From Pocillopora verrucosa (taxonomy: Eukaryota > Cnidaria > Anthozoa > Scleractinia > Pocilloporidae), in contig NC_089316.1 in assembly GCF_036669915.1 (NCBI RefSeq), positions 13,006,743-13,070,742 on the forward strand: 64,000 nucleotides of DNA. Reading direction: 5' to 3'. Every line of letters begins with the position of its first letter. The stretch's first letter is position 1. Position numbers and translations under genes: made by a program. Positions 35,363-47,854 of the stretch are shown here, one piece after another. The notes beneath the pieces were generated by a model. The model did no database searches, was not told where the DNA came from, and saw only the letters and a program-made list of their open reading frames with translations.

Positions 35363-36405
35363 CTGAAAACGCCATAAAAATAAAGTATAACTAAGATGCA
35401 GAGGAAGTATTATTAAAAAAAAAACAAAAGTAAGAATAAAAGAAAGAATTGGTTTCTTCTGAGCAGTAATTCTTTTACAATTGACATAATGAAATATCGT
35501 CAACCGTCGCTTTGCTTCAGCACCAAGAAGAATGATTATTTTGGTGCACACAACACCATTTCAGTTCCAACACAGTATCGAGGAGTTCTTAAACAAGATA
35601 ATGCAACTATTACATCTGGTGATATATGAGAACTAGGGAAATTATTACAACCCGCGCTCTCAACCAATTAAACTTAATGCTACGTTGATCAAAGTGTCCA
35701 CCATTTTTGCCCTCTGATCAGTTGTTTCTCTACACATTTCGTATCGCATTGAAACTGTGAAACTAGATCCTATAAGCAATCGGAGGCATTAAAATTAATA
35801 AAAAAAAAATAATAAGAAAAAGATAATGCATCTAAACGAAAATGTAAGGAGTATTGAAGTCTTAGATGTTTGTTTTGTTAAATGATGAGATGATGAAAGT
35901 TCGCGTATCTTTGGAAACGCTATCCGTAAGTTACTTTTCAACGATAACTAGCTTTACAACCCTAGATCGAAACTCGCCGTCTTCCTGAAATTCATCAGGC
36001 GTAATAATCGCGCAGACATATTGGAGTGGGTGTTTGAGCAGGCAATTAAACATCACCTTGTTCAATCGAAACATCAAAGATTAAGATGAATAATAATCGG
36101 AAGTTTATAATTGTTTGTTTAGTCTATCATCATTATTAATTTTATTTCAACTGGTGGTACCCGTGATGTTGATGAAATGATTGGTAAACAAACGGTCGGT
36201 AATTAACCTCTAATTTTTTCACTACTCAGGCATGTATATGGTGACAATCAGTTCTTTAACCTTGTCTCAACTTTATTCTACCCATGCAACTAGAAGTGAA
36301 AACTTGTTAGAAGCTTCATATCTTCTGTTATGATCACGTGGATTCCTAAAAATTGTACGATAACGTTGCTATTATCCCGCCCGATATGAAATAGTTTTGT
36401 CTTAC

Positions 36406-36795
36406 CGTTGGAGATCTCACAGATATAAGCCGCCCACCTATTTCTACGGAAGAAATTGATTATGCACTGTTTGTCGCTTGTAGACACCTTGAGTATAACA
36501 GCCACATCTCTCTTAGGTGTTGGCGGGTTTTTTTCCCAGTGGCAAATAGTCAGCGGTCTTCCACTCAACCAAGTCCACATGTCAGCCTTTCTTTCCAAAC
36601 CAATATGATAGAACTTAGAAGAAAAGAAAGAAAAGCGCTTTCGAATCTCTTTATTGATAAACATCCATTCTCCTCTAGTTTCGATGGAAACCAGGTCTCC
36701 ACCTTGGTTTCGGCAGGTGCGTTGATTTACGTCCCATGTTTTTCCCCTCTCTGAAAATATGTACCAAGAGTTATTAAAGGAAGGATTTTGGCATT
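36406..36795 (-). other. Unit 2: C-type lectin-like domain exon (CTLD2)
   Basis: A 390-bp phase 1-1 exon with ECQNPSFNNSWYIFS, GGDLVSIETRGEW, FYHIGLERKADMWTWLSG, KQCIINFF and WAAYICE. Like the other copies it lacks EPN/QPD and WND motifs. Splice borders are intact. Confidence 0.78.
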
Positions 36796-37255
36796 CTGAA
36801 AAATAAAAACAACATCAAAAACTGATTATCTAACAAAAAATAAATAAATAATGCTTACAATCACAATGTTGATAATTTCTACAACAAAAGGATCAACAGC
36901 GATACTAACGTTAACAATAATATGTTAAGTATATGTTAATGATGATGATATTTTGACTAATACTGATTACTACTGCTAATTTTAGTAATGACGTGGTGAC
37001 GATGACAACGATCGCGGTGATGATGGTGATGATGATGAAGATGGTAATAATAATGATAAGAGTACATTTTTGTTCAGTGTCATCTGACACATGTTTCTTT
37101 ACCTGGGTGTCTAGTGTAACTATTTAACTAAAATGAGCTTTTGGGTACAGCACTACTTTTGAGAGTTGTTCTGAAAAAGAAGTTTCTTCAGGATCAAAAT
37201 GCTAAGCGTAGTGTTTTGGATTATAATTTACTTGACGTGTGGAATGCCTTGTTAC

Positions 37256-37478
37256 TTCCGCGCATTTCACAGATAAAGGCTTTTGCATTTCGCGGAGAGA
37301 TTGATATAAAAACGCCACTATTCTTGTACATCGCCGCATATAATCCCTCAGGACGTTTCTTAGAATTTTTCCATTTCGAAATGTTCAATGGGTTTCCACG
37401 CTCCCAAGTCCAATTCCCAGATTCCTTTGATAAACCAATATGCCATACGTTCGTCCTCCAACCTCTCAGATTCTGAGG
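37256..37478 (-). pseudogene. Unit 2: 3' half of the CTLD1 exon
   Basis: It keeps WHIGLSKESGNWTWE through KAFICEM and the donor. The first half has been removed by a deletion that joins it near 37478 to intron sequence equivalent to about 22495 in unit 1. The nearest new acceptor (CTCAG before AATCTG) would enter in the wrong phase. Confidence 0.7.
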
Positions 37479-37629
37479 CAATCGGTGACAGATTATTCTC
37501 AAACATCACTCAGAATTTTTTTAAGTTCCATTTCGGATACATACGTTCTTAATGGAACCATGCTTTCTCACCTGTTCCTTGCAATTGCATCAGTAAAGTT
37601 AGAGTAACTGTAGATTACAAAATAAACAT

Positions 37630-40600
37630 ATGAACAAATGAGTTATAGCAAAACAGTATTTGAAGTACAGTAAAATCGACCTAGAATAATACTAATCCAC
37701 TATCTAAAGTTGTTTTCTTTCTGCATTTAAACTTCTGACCACCATGTTTTCTAACTTCCTCGGGTAGCTGTCAAAGGGCAAATGTAAAACGCTTCGCATC
37801 TCAGCTTCTTATCAGTTTGAATAAGTCTTTATAATTGAAACGCGAGTCTAAAACAATACGTTTCAGTCAAATTTTACCCCTAGAAATATCTAACCTAGTA
37901 TTATATCGCTCCTTACATAGCAAACACGGAAAGTGACGACTCAACTCTTTTCCTTTCACGCGCTACTGTTCTAAGCGTGCAACGTGACGGAACAAACGTT
38001 GGCTAAGAATCAAGAATAATCCCATTGTTATTTTAACATTTTGAAACTTTTCATCGAAAGCAATGACAATCCACGTTTAAACTCTTATGCAAATCATTTT
38101 ACGGGGTTTACCGCGCTTACAGAGAAAGAGACAAACTTTCTTGTTCATATAGTCAAGCACTGCCAACGAACAAAAAAAGGTCGTAAACTGACAACTTTTT
38201 CGACAGTAGGGTGTTGGTAACACGGTCGCGCGCGTTGATCATTTCATGAGTTTTAAGCCTAATGGCCTCCATCTGGTGCGGGAATGAGCTATTAATAACT
38301 TTCACTAGGAAGCGGTGTGGAAATGATTTCTATGAATGTTCTTCATCTGCATGAAATTGCAACGATTCGTCGCTTGAGATGCCTGAGAAAATTTCGAAGT
38401 TTGTTTTACACAGAAGAGAGCCTTAATGTATTTTAAGGTTGGTCACTAAGCTGTTGTCTTCTTGCGATCCTTGATATCCAAAACAATCATAAACCACAAG
38501 CATCACTTAATGTTAAATACAGCATGATTGTTTTATTTGAATTTTCTTCTATTAATTTTTTTCTTTTAAAAACTCAAATACCTTTATAAAACAGCGTTAG
38601 ACCAATCTCCTCAATTTTTCCATTTATTTATCTAATAATTTATTCATTCTTTTGTCTATCTTAATTTTACTTTTTTTGTTATTAAAAGCCTCTGTCTATA
38701 TTTGCTTCTCTATGGTTTAATTCGGAACAGGGCTGTTAGATAACCTAATACCGAGTTATCTGAATATATCTATATCTCAACATATACTTCCAACTTTACA
38801 TTTCAATAGCACAATCAAGAGTTTAATATAGCTTGCATGTACTTACTCAGCGTACAACGTATGGACTGGACTGTGAACGTTTTATAACTTTTACTGGAAT
38901 GAATCCCTTTCATCGCACCATACATCATAAGTTTTCGTTGGCAGTTGTCAGTGCGCTTATACTGGTTTTTCACATGGTAGCATCATGGCGGATTCTTCAA
39001 CATCTTTCAAACCTTTTTGCTGGAGTTAGACTATAATGGACATCATAATGCACGTGCATCGTGATCTGTTTTTCCATCTAAAAATGGACCAATAAGGCTA
39101 AAGATAATTTGCGCAAGCTGTGAAGAGCTGTTAAAACAAACTGAACGCACGCATAAAAATAACTGTATTTAGTTGACGTTTTGGTTATATTTTACATAAT
39201 ATAGTTTCCTTTAGATTAATACTCGTTCAACGACGGTTTTCTTCAAATAAATAATATTTGCCGGCTAAAGTGTAATTTGAGTATCCCATCTGTTCTTGAA
39301 AGAATAAAAAAGATCACCTTAATCCATCAAACAGATGAAGCTGCGCGTTAGAATTGACGGACTTAAGTTCGTATATCATATATATCGGTTCAAGCGTAAT
39401 AATGTAATTCTACCACAGAATCCTACTGTTGTAAGAATGTCTTCCCTGCCCGCTGACTTTGGAAAGTCAAGAAACCTGGTTCAAAAAATAAAGGTAGGTT
39501 TATGCGTTTTAATGTATGGAGAATGAAATTATATGCTCTTCCAAATTAAGTATCAAGTTACACACTAAGCCAGATATATAAAATATACTATTCATATTGG
39601 GGCATACGCAACTGACGTCAAGAGAGAAACAAATCCATAGGCCGTGAGACAAAAGTGGAGGAGAAGGGAGAATGGAGAGAGGTGAAAGTATTGCTTTTAT
39701 TATCTCAGTTTCAAGGATTCTTCCACTGTTATGGCTGATATCTCAGACTTAAATGTGACTCTTTCGAAAAACACTGCCGGTCTCACGCACCACAGTCGTA
39801 AGTATCATTTGCTTGCTAACTTATATATTTGAAAAGTCTGAGCGAGTCACGTTAATTGATTCGTCACGCGTCACGAGAGTTCGATCATTTTCGTAATCAT
39901 CTGTTTATTCATTATTCTTCATGATCCTATAGTTAGTGAAATCCGCTGGTCTCGTTTCCTCAACAATCTTCGAAATATTCTAGGCAATAATGCAAAAGGT
40001 TGTCTTTGAGCTCTTCAGATACCCTTTTTTTACAAGCTAACCCAGAGGATTTGAGTAATCTCTTCAAACTTTTAACCCAAGACAACGTTCGGAAACTCAA
40101 TTACAAAATCTAAGAGGGATACCAGACTTGCTTAAAGATGCTTATATCTGGTGAAAATCTCATATGACAGCAGTCCCAGAAACTCCCTTCTGTCCTATCG
40201 TATCGTTTCTTATATTCTAGGATATTGATATTGATGAATCGTAATTGTTGTTATCTTAATTAATGATAATGGATTCATGGTGGCATAAAAAGAGATTATC
40301 ATATAAACTAAAGTGTTATAAAAATGATTTCTAGCCGTAACAACACAAGTGAAAAAAAATCGTATCTTTTTCACGTGTTTGATATCGCTATTCGCCTTTC
40401 GCGCCACTCGGTCGGGTTGATGAATGAACTACAAAAAAAGCCTTGACGATTCTCAATACAAGCTCGTTTGTCTGAATTTTTTCGGATTATGGCTGCCAAA
40501 ACACTGAAAAATCTGTATCGCTCACAGCCAGTGACATTGAAACTTTCCTAAAAACGGAAGAAAACCAAAATATGGAACGAAAAATCGAAAGTTTCGTATT

Positions 40601-40764
40601 CAGTGGCTTTGGTAATGGCTCAATTAAGTTGCCTTAAAAGTAACTTAAAGGCTAACATTAGAAACATTTAAGTGATGTACAAAAGTTCTGAAATGAACCT
40701 TTAATTTAGCTTTCAGAAGTCAATTAAAATTTCCTTATGAACCATCCAAGACACAAACACAAAC
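37630..40764. other. 5' flank of GPCR copy 2, non-coding
   Basis: Counterpart of 22.65-25.9 kb. It includes the intact TTAA target at 37727-37730, the imperfect palindrome near 40350-40380 and the TTTCGCGCC segment near 40398. No gene recognised. Confidence 0.5.
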
Positions 40765-40925
40765 TTAATTAAGTTTGTGTTTGTGAGTTTTGTGTTAGTG
40801 TTGCGGATTTTGTGATTTTTTTTAAGTCTGTGTTTGTGTTGTAGAGTTTTGTGTTAGTGTTGCGGATTTTGTGATTCTGTTTTAAGTTTGTGTTTCTGTT
40901 GTAGGTTTTGGGACTCTGTTTTGTT
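40765..40925. repeat. Tandem repeat with GTGTTAGTGTTGCGGATTTT core, unit 2
   Basis: About three to four imperfect 50-bp units, longer than the unit 1 array at 25920-26043. Confidence 0.6.
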
Positions 40926-41819
40926 CTTACCGACTACCTTATTAATCCCCTATATATTGTTTGCAAATCAATGATTAAGATCAATATCATTTTTTGTCAA
41001 CATCGTTCTTTTTCAATCCGTTGAAAGGCAAAAGGTGCAGTTCCTGTGAATTAATCGAATCATTAAACTTTCTAAGAAAACCCGGAAGTGCTTAAAGGCA
41101 AAATTAAGCGGTTACAAAGCCATTGAGCTGTTGAAGTTGGAGGCAAGTCACGAGTCATTTTCCTGTCTAGCGGTTTTCTCCAAAGTTTCACTTGATCGAC
41201 TTCAAAATCTACGAAAAGTAAGATAAGTCATTAGCTATCTCTCTTCAATTCTTGGAAATTCATCTCAAGCACGTTTTACCGAAAACGTTGGCGCCAACTT
41301 TGTGGCTTGTTCAGTTGCATGTCTGGAGTTGTTTCATTTTATTTCATTGTCTTATGGAGGTCAGATTCAATCTTGGCACCTTGATTCGAAACCCCTTTTT
41401 TTCTGTATGTTTTTGTGAATTTCACAGTGACAAGGGCTCCTCGAAAATAAACAAGAGCAAGGATAAATCCTTACTTAGTTTGATAAAATCGTTTGTGTTA
41501 AAACACGGCTTTCACTTGAATTTAAAAACCACTGTCTTAAAAAGAAATAATTCAAATGCACATGTCAGATCCATTTTTTGAGGGAAAGCTCCTGTAGGGT
41601 GTTATCAAATCAAGAAGGCGATTTTCACGAGTATTTATGCTTTGTACACTCGATTTCATTTAACACGACGTATTGTTAAATGACAGACAACTCGACTTCA
41701 ATCGCTGAGATCGCAACATTTTGCATGGAGGTCAAAAGAGTCTGCTACAAGCTAGTAAGTTTGTCAAATAGAATGACGAATTTACTATACAAGGATATCC
41801 TTTTGATAATTGATAAGGA
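40926..41819. other. Non-coding duplicated block between units 2 and 3
   Basis: Counterpart of 26.04-26.94 kb. The open frame at 41252-41581 is not preserved in the other copies. No gene recognised. Confidence 0.5.
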
Positions 41820-42510
41820 TACTGTCTGGTTTTTATGCCTTTTTCGCAATCCGAAAAAAAGAATTATCCTCAGAGTTATGATTTGTGGAAGGCGACGAGA
41901 CTCAAAAAGCCACCGGGCTTATGGGAGAGGCCACCTTACTAACAACAATATATTTGAGAAAGGATGAGTGCTACAAATGTGCTACTTGGCCAATTCAGTG
42001 TTTATATTGGTAAAAACCTTTGGATTTTTGTCTTAAAGCTAAGAAGATTTGCCTAAAGAGGGACTGAAATTAAACAGGAAGAGGGTTCCAAATTTAGGAC
42101 CTTGCTAGAGAATTGTTAATTGCTTGAGATTTGTACGACACAAATACGTTCGTAGCAGTTCTGGTACCAAAGCAGTGAATTTGGCTATTTGTAACAAAAA
42201 CGATTGAGAAGCAATGGGGGAAATAGATACTTTTTTTAATAGTGAAACATGAAATTGGCGATTGCAAACGTATTGACTTGGAAAACATCTTAAATTTCTG
42301 GTTTGGAGAATAAAAGAGTGTACTCGATAGTCTGAGTTGGTGATAGCCTGCACAGCTCTCTTCTGCATTCTATTTACCAGACGGAGTTGCATTAGACGAT
42401 ATAGATAGATTAAAGTGTAGTTCAAATTGACTTTGGTTTTAGAGGATAGGAAAAAGCGAGACCTCAATCGGTATATTACCTTTTGATTTAGCTATATGTT
42501 GACTGATTCG
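41820..42510 (-). mobile_element. 5'-truncated LINE 3' fragment, second direct copy
   Basis: The minus-strand frame at 42467-42105 gives LNYTLIYLYRLMQLRL, QKRAVQAITNSDYRVHS and CRTNLKQLTIL, the C-terminal end of the same LINE as at 5.4-6.8 kb. It occupies the same position relative to the next cGLR as the copy at 26.9-27.7 kb, so it was duplicated with the cassette rather than inserted again. Confidence 0.7.
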
Positions 42511-42539
42511 CACACAACAACCATAGGAAGGGGAATCAT

Positions 42540-43206
42540 GAAAATTATTACTACACAGTAGCCGAGGCAAGGAGAGGAGATATTTCGAATTTAAAGAGGA
42601 AACTTCGTGCTTTCTGTGTAAAGTATGTCAAAATTTCCGAGGACGACATGGCCCGCACCAGACGCTTGGTGAATAATTAAGTACGTCAAAAATCAAGTCA
42701 TAGTGTTTTGCCAACAGCACTCGTCTCTTCCTATACTAAAACTGGATTATACCGGAAGTGTGTACGAGAGGCTGAAGACTGAAGCCGCCGATGAAGTAGA
42801 TGTCATGGTAGTTTTGAGAACGACAAGGAGAGAGATTGGGGTCATTGAATCCGGAATATCTGGGTATGTTTGCCTCAAGGCAAGAGATGACTCGTTGTTC
42901 GGAAAGTATGCAAGTCGTGAAGTTTATATCGACCCTGTACGCCTTTGGGATGGTTGGTTTTACAGCCTCGTTGTCCTAGCAAGGTGGTTTACAAAACTGG
43001 GCGAGCGGAGACGCGCTGGGAAACCATTTCCTTGGATTTCTTAGAGCTCTGCAGATTTATCTGGAGAGAAGAAATCTTCCACACTATTGGATATCTGGTG
43101 TAAACCTTCTAGATGACATCAATGAAGAGGTTACGCCAGAAATATGACGTATCGTCTTCAAGCAATCCTCAATAGCGACGCAGAAAGGAATAAAGTTCTT
43201 TCTTGA
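42540..43206 (+). pseudogene. cGAS-like receptor copy 4 (dead)
   Basis: The start is homologous to VAEARRGDISNL but the initiating ATG of copy 3 is lost. A four-base insertion near 42675-42680 gives a TAA and shifts the frame. TGSVYERLK and DEVDVMVVL are still readable at about 42757-42820. A deletion larger than that of copy 3 joins the codons after SLVVLA (about 42983) to GGLQNW-equivalent sequence out of frame. Later lesions include a TGA near 43145. The original stop TGA survives at 43204-43206. It is not functional. Confidence 0.85.
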
Positions 43207-45197
43207 AAAGAAGGACAGATCAGTCGAGGCACTCCGAATCTTACTATTTACATTGTAATTCATATGATTTTGCTTCAGATTATAATCACTATAACTCATA
43301 ACAATAACTGAATTGGTGCAGAAAATCGACAAATAGGACAATAAGGCGATTGCCATGACAAGGAAGTAGGTTGATTGGTAAGGTTCTCTCCCGTTGCTGT
43401 GGCAAATGTAGCAGGGTTCAGAGGGTCTGAACCTCACCCTCTCCCACCCCCCTGTGTAACTCGTTAACTCTGGCAATGATAAGATCATATGTATTACTCC
43501 ATATAAAATATTCAAAACTACTTGTCTTGAGCGATAATTCTCGGCCCATTTAGGTTGTAGTGTATAGAAAAATGTGATTTCTGAATCAAGCTTCGACCAT
43601 CTCAGTTTTCTTACCCAGCCTACTCACCGAAATCACTTATAGCCCTATCCATGTAGAGCCTGGAGATAGCCACAGGGTGTATTTAGAAGCTCTCTTCTTC
43701 GAATTCATTATTGTAAAATTTACATGTCTGTGAACTCCTCTTTACGGCCATCCAACCAGGCTGATCATATCAGCTTACTAGCTGTTGACCACCTTGCAAC
43801 TTAAAGGTGTATTTAGGAGGAAACCCCATCGTGGTATATGAGGATCACAAACTTCCACCTCCCTCCCCCTTCAGGACCATAAAAAGGCAGATAAATATAT
43901 AATCAGGATGTTTTGAATGATAACTGTACCGGCCAACTTCTTCTTGAGGATACGACAAAAAATGCCCACTTATACTAAAATACCCATAGGATGTAACAGG
44001 GCGACATCACATTTCTTATCTACTTGTTATTTATTCGTTATTACTTTGATCGATACCAATTTTGTTTCACATTTTATTTGACTAAGTTTATAACTTCTTT
44101 CATAGCACATGAGAATACATTAAAGAAAAAGGACATTGTAATGCGTAAATTCAAGGCGAATAGGCTGACTCGATATCTCGATTCCATCTAGACCTTTAAA
44201 TTCATCTCTATAATCTACATCGAATGGTAAAAGTTACAACATTGATTAACAAATTTCAGCGAATTCAAATTCAAAGGCGAATAGGCTAACCCAAAATCTA
44301 AATTTTGTCCAGACTTTTAAGTTCATCTCTTTAATCTACATCTAATGGTAAAGGCATTATCATCACGATCAACAAATTTCAGCGAATAACTTTTCCAAAC
44401 ACATTAAGTTATATAGCGGCAACTAATGAATTTCGTGACTCGCTCAAACAACGTGAGTTTTGTCAAAAAAAAAAAAAAACCGGGACTGAAACTAAACAAC
44501 TTAAAAGCTTCTAAAATACAAACTCCTTGTTATTATCTTATACCACATTCACCCAACGCTTGAGCATGTTTTAATGCTATTTCGTTAAAAACAGTTTAAG
44601 CTGCTTAAAACGATATTCGTCGGCTTCAAATTTAGCACATTGAAAATACAAGTTATTGACTGCTTAAATCCTTTATAAAATTCAAATTTGCAGTTCCCAG
44701 ATTCGTATTTTTGTTCAGTTAAACCTGGTGTAGCTAAAACATGTTTTGCTGGTGTGGATGGGGTATTGATTTTAATCATTGAAGTCGCATCAACACTATT
44801 TACACATGGGCCCCTGGGCGGTTTTTCGTCGCCCACAGTGTTGGCTTCAAGTAATTCTAACTATCTTTTAGAAGAGAATATGGCCTATTGAAAAATGCTA
44901 GACTTTGAGCCGAGATTTCGTGATCGGATAATACTTCGCGAGACTTACAATTTGCTAGGGTACCATTCACTGCCCTCCTTTATGCAACCTTTTTTCAACA
45001 AATACTAGCACTACACCACGACTTGTTTAAAACATTGTTATACTGACTTACTAATGGCGCAGAAGGCCTGACTTTGCTGATATTTCGATCCTGAACAAGC
45101 TCAATTGAAGATATACCTTCGCCTTGACGATCACACTATGTGACTGACTACAGCTAAAAGTCGGTTGAGTTGCTATACTCAAGTTAAGTGCTATTCT
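43207..45197. other. Tail-to-tail intergenic region of unit 3
   Basis: Counterpart of 10.1-12.2 kb, shortened by loss of most of the 190-bp doublet near 43590. The AAGGCGAATAGG array is at about 44150-44390. The poly(A) signal position reads AATAAG here (about 43339-43344). No gene recognised. Confidence 0.5.
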
Positions 45198-47854
45198 TCA
45201 GTTATTAAAAGACTGCAATTCAACTGTCCACACATTTCTGGCACCACCTAGATAAACATGTGAGCCCTTCTTTGTAAAGTTTCCATCGTCTGCATGTGGA
45301 AAAATGCTGTTCATCCTCCTCTTGAATCGCTCTCTAATCTGTAGATGAACAGGTAACCAAATGTCTGTTGTTAAGCAATCAAATGTTTAACTTGTGTCTA
45401 AAAACTTCACAATTCGCTTTCATTATGTACATTCTCAGTCTGATATCCATCTCACCTGGCTGTTTCGCACACAGTGAAGGACGAAAATCAGGAAACCCTG
45501 AAAACAGATGATTCTTTCAAGATCAATTTTTTTCATTATAATTGGTCGGTATAATAATGTTTTGAACAAGTCGTAGGGTAAGGCTAGTCTTTGATGACAA
45601 AGTTTGCATAGAGTTCAAGGTGTATGATGCTCTTATCATTTGTTCATCTTTGAAACCGCCGTAACGTGTAGGGGTAAAATATTGATTAAAAGTACGTTAC
45701 AGATCTCATGAATCGAGAAATAACTTATCATATCGATTAGAATAATTTTGAATGGGAAATATCATCTGAATAAAGTTAGTGTCTGTTTTTACCTGAGGTG
45801 TAGTTTGAGCGCCTAAGTATGCAAACCTTTGATTCAAATTTAAAAATTTCTGTTAAAAGCTTACCTGAGTGGAGTTTAAGATGGTGAAAATGTAGGCGAA
45901 AGCTTTGTGTAAGGGTAACAAAAGACCAATTAACCACGTGACACCCAGCAGTGGCACCATCACCGCGCATGTTTTAATGCCAAGACTAAAGAACGACAGC
46001 CATATAAGTTTTGTGGATTAATTTATAGAAGGGTTTTTTCTTCACTTAATGTCTCATTGTTTAATTGAGATTAACTAGGGTGGATTTGGGAAAATCCATA
46101 CCTCAGAAAAAGTTAACCCAACGATTCCTTCACATTGCTTTACCCTGCTTTCCATTATTTTCATTTATAAGTATTAATTTGTAAAATGCTGATTTCAAAT
46201 CCCACCGTATCTGCCGGAAGCGCTTGTCTTCCACCATTGGCTGCGCTAATGTGGTCATCTGTTTAACGACCAGGATGAGTATCAAAATGTTGAACTTGAA
46301 AAAAGAAAGAAATGTGAAATGTGTCGTCGAAAAAAAGAAAAAAATTTAGCCGTCTTGTTACGAGCGTTAGAGAAAGAAAAAGTCTGAATCCCTCTCTGTG
46401 AATTAAACCCCAAATCTTCATTTAAGAAGGACCCAATGGTACGCATTCCTGCAAACTGCTACGATAAGAAATGCCGAATAAATTATGCTGGTAATTATAA
46501 TAGGGAAGATTGCAAACTTTGAGTCAGGTCGTCATTAAGAGAAAGGTGTTCAAGTTTTTTTTAAGGAGCAGGGGAAAAAAGAAGTATCCAATAGTAGTCA
46601 ATCCCGGTAAATAAAAGTAATAACGTGGCTTCAATCAATTATAAACTCACAACTTCAATGAGCGCCACAAATGCGACGAATATCCAGATCAAGTTGTTAG
46701 TCGAGGACAGCCAACAACTTGAAAGGTAAAAGGAGAACACAGAATAAACACAGATTTGCAGCGATAAAACCCCTAACCCACACCCTTTACCGGTAACAAA
46801 ACATCTAGAAGAGAAACAGAATGAAAATACAACAAATATTTTGTAGCGAAAAGAGAGAGAGTGGGAAGGCACAGAATATGAAGAGACAAGTACTAAATAA
46901 TTATCTTACTATTTGTCACTGATATAACTTTGAATTCCATCTTTTCCAGTCGCAACGCTCAATGAAATGCCTACCATGACGATCGGAAAACCTAAACAGA
47001 AATAGGAGGGGGTCAATACAGAATCACACGCAGAATCACAGAGGCGATTCAAAAGAGGCAGTTACAAAAAACTCATAAGTGAAATGAAAGTACCCCATGA
47101 GATGACGTGATACGTGTGCATCTTTTCGCCAATGTTATAAACTTTCACAACAAACAGATAAAGATAAACTCCCTCGACCATCATCCAACAGAAAGCGGCC
47201 ATCAGGAAATATTGCGAGAGAGCTGCTGCTGTAACACAGGAAGCCTAAGAGATAAAAAAGAGAGCCGGGTTTTTGTCTGTTCTAATCCTCCTTTCTTCAG
47301 AATAACTTAAGCCGCTAAAGAGCAAATATACCGTTAATGAACGAAGACGTCACTTACTGTGTTCTCTGTGACCTTTATACCGGCGAGAAAGATTATTTGA
47401 CCAGCTCCGAGTGACACAGAAAGACTCAATCTTATTTGAGAAAGAGGCTTTCGAACATCTCTGGTGAAACAAGCAAACAAACAAAAAGACAAACAACAGA
47501 AAAGAAGCATTATACGACAACGCATGCGTCTAATTTCATGTGGTACTTTTCCAGCTAAGGAATTTGAATCACTGTCGCTAAGAGGTCGAGATTTGATTCA
47601 TCTTTATTCGTTTCTTCCGTAATTATTTATAATTAATTTCATTAATTCATTTTTTTTTATCGCGTATTGATGTAATTTAAGTCCGAAATCTTTACTTAAA
47701 ATCAAATAAAGAATAAGTTCTTTAGACGTATGCATGGTTGAGGTACTTACGTGATGAAGGAATACACAATAACTGTCAAAAGTATTCCGGTGATGGAAAA
47801 GCCTAATCCCACTTTGGTGATAATTTGCAGAATAGTCTCGTCCTCGGCCGTAAG
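45198..47854 (-). other. Unit 3: seven-transmembrane region and tail exons
   Basis: Exon sizes are identical to unit 1 for TM1-TM7. TM6 reads GVTWLIGLLLPLHKAFAYIF. The TM6 exon acceptor is TTAAT where units 1 and 2 have TTAGT. The next downstream AG, inside the exon, would remove 32 bases and shift the frame. The tail ends VELQSFNN as in unit 2. Confidence 0.75.

Larger units (their letters stand above)
30748..37629 (-). pseudogene. C-type-lectin adhesion GPCR, copy 2 (GAIN/GPS deleted)
   Basis: Recognisable exons are 37629-37572 (TAA at codon 5), a truncated CTLD1 (37478-37256), CTLD2 36795-36406, Cys-rich 35362-34970, a Ser/Pro linker near 33855-33770, ANEYVSKF linker 33679-33620, then TM1 33318-33215, TM2 32921-32819, TM3 32709-32559, TM4 32456-32375, TM5 32183-32117, TM6 31506-31354, TM7 31036-30995 and tail 30888-30748. 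All six GAIN/GPS exons are missing. Sequence just beyond TM1 (GATAAAATCAT at about 33405-33415) joins directly to sequence that in unit 1 lies near 18374. The linker donor is also altered by a deletion of about 28 bp. The 7TM frames are still open, so a cleavage-deficient receptor is possible, but the linker-to-TM1 junction is out of phase (phase 0 meets phase 0 only if 33620 splices to 33318; no other exon lies between). I call it a pseudogene with reservations. Confidence 0.6.
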
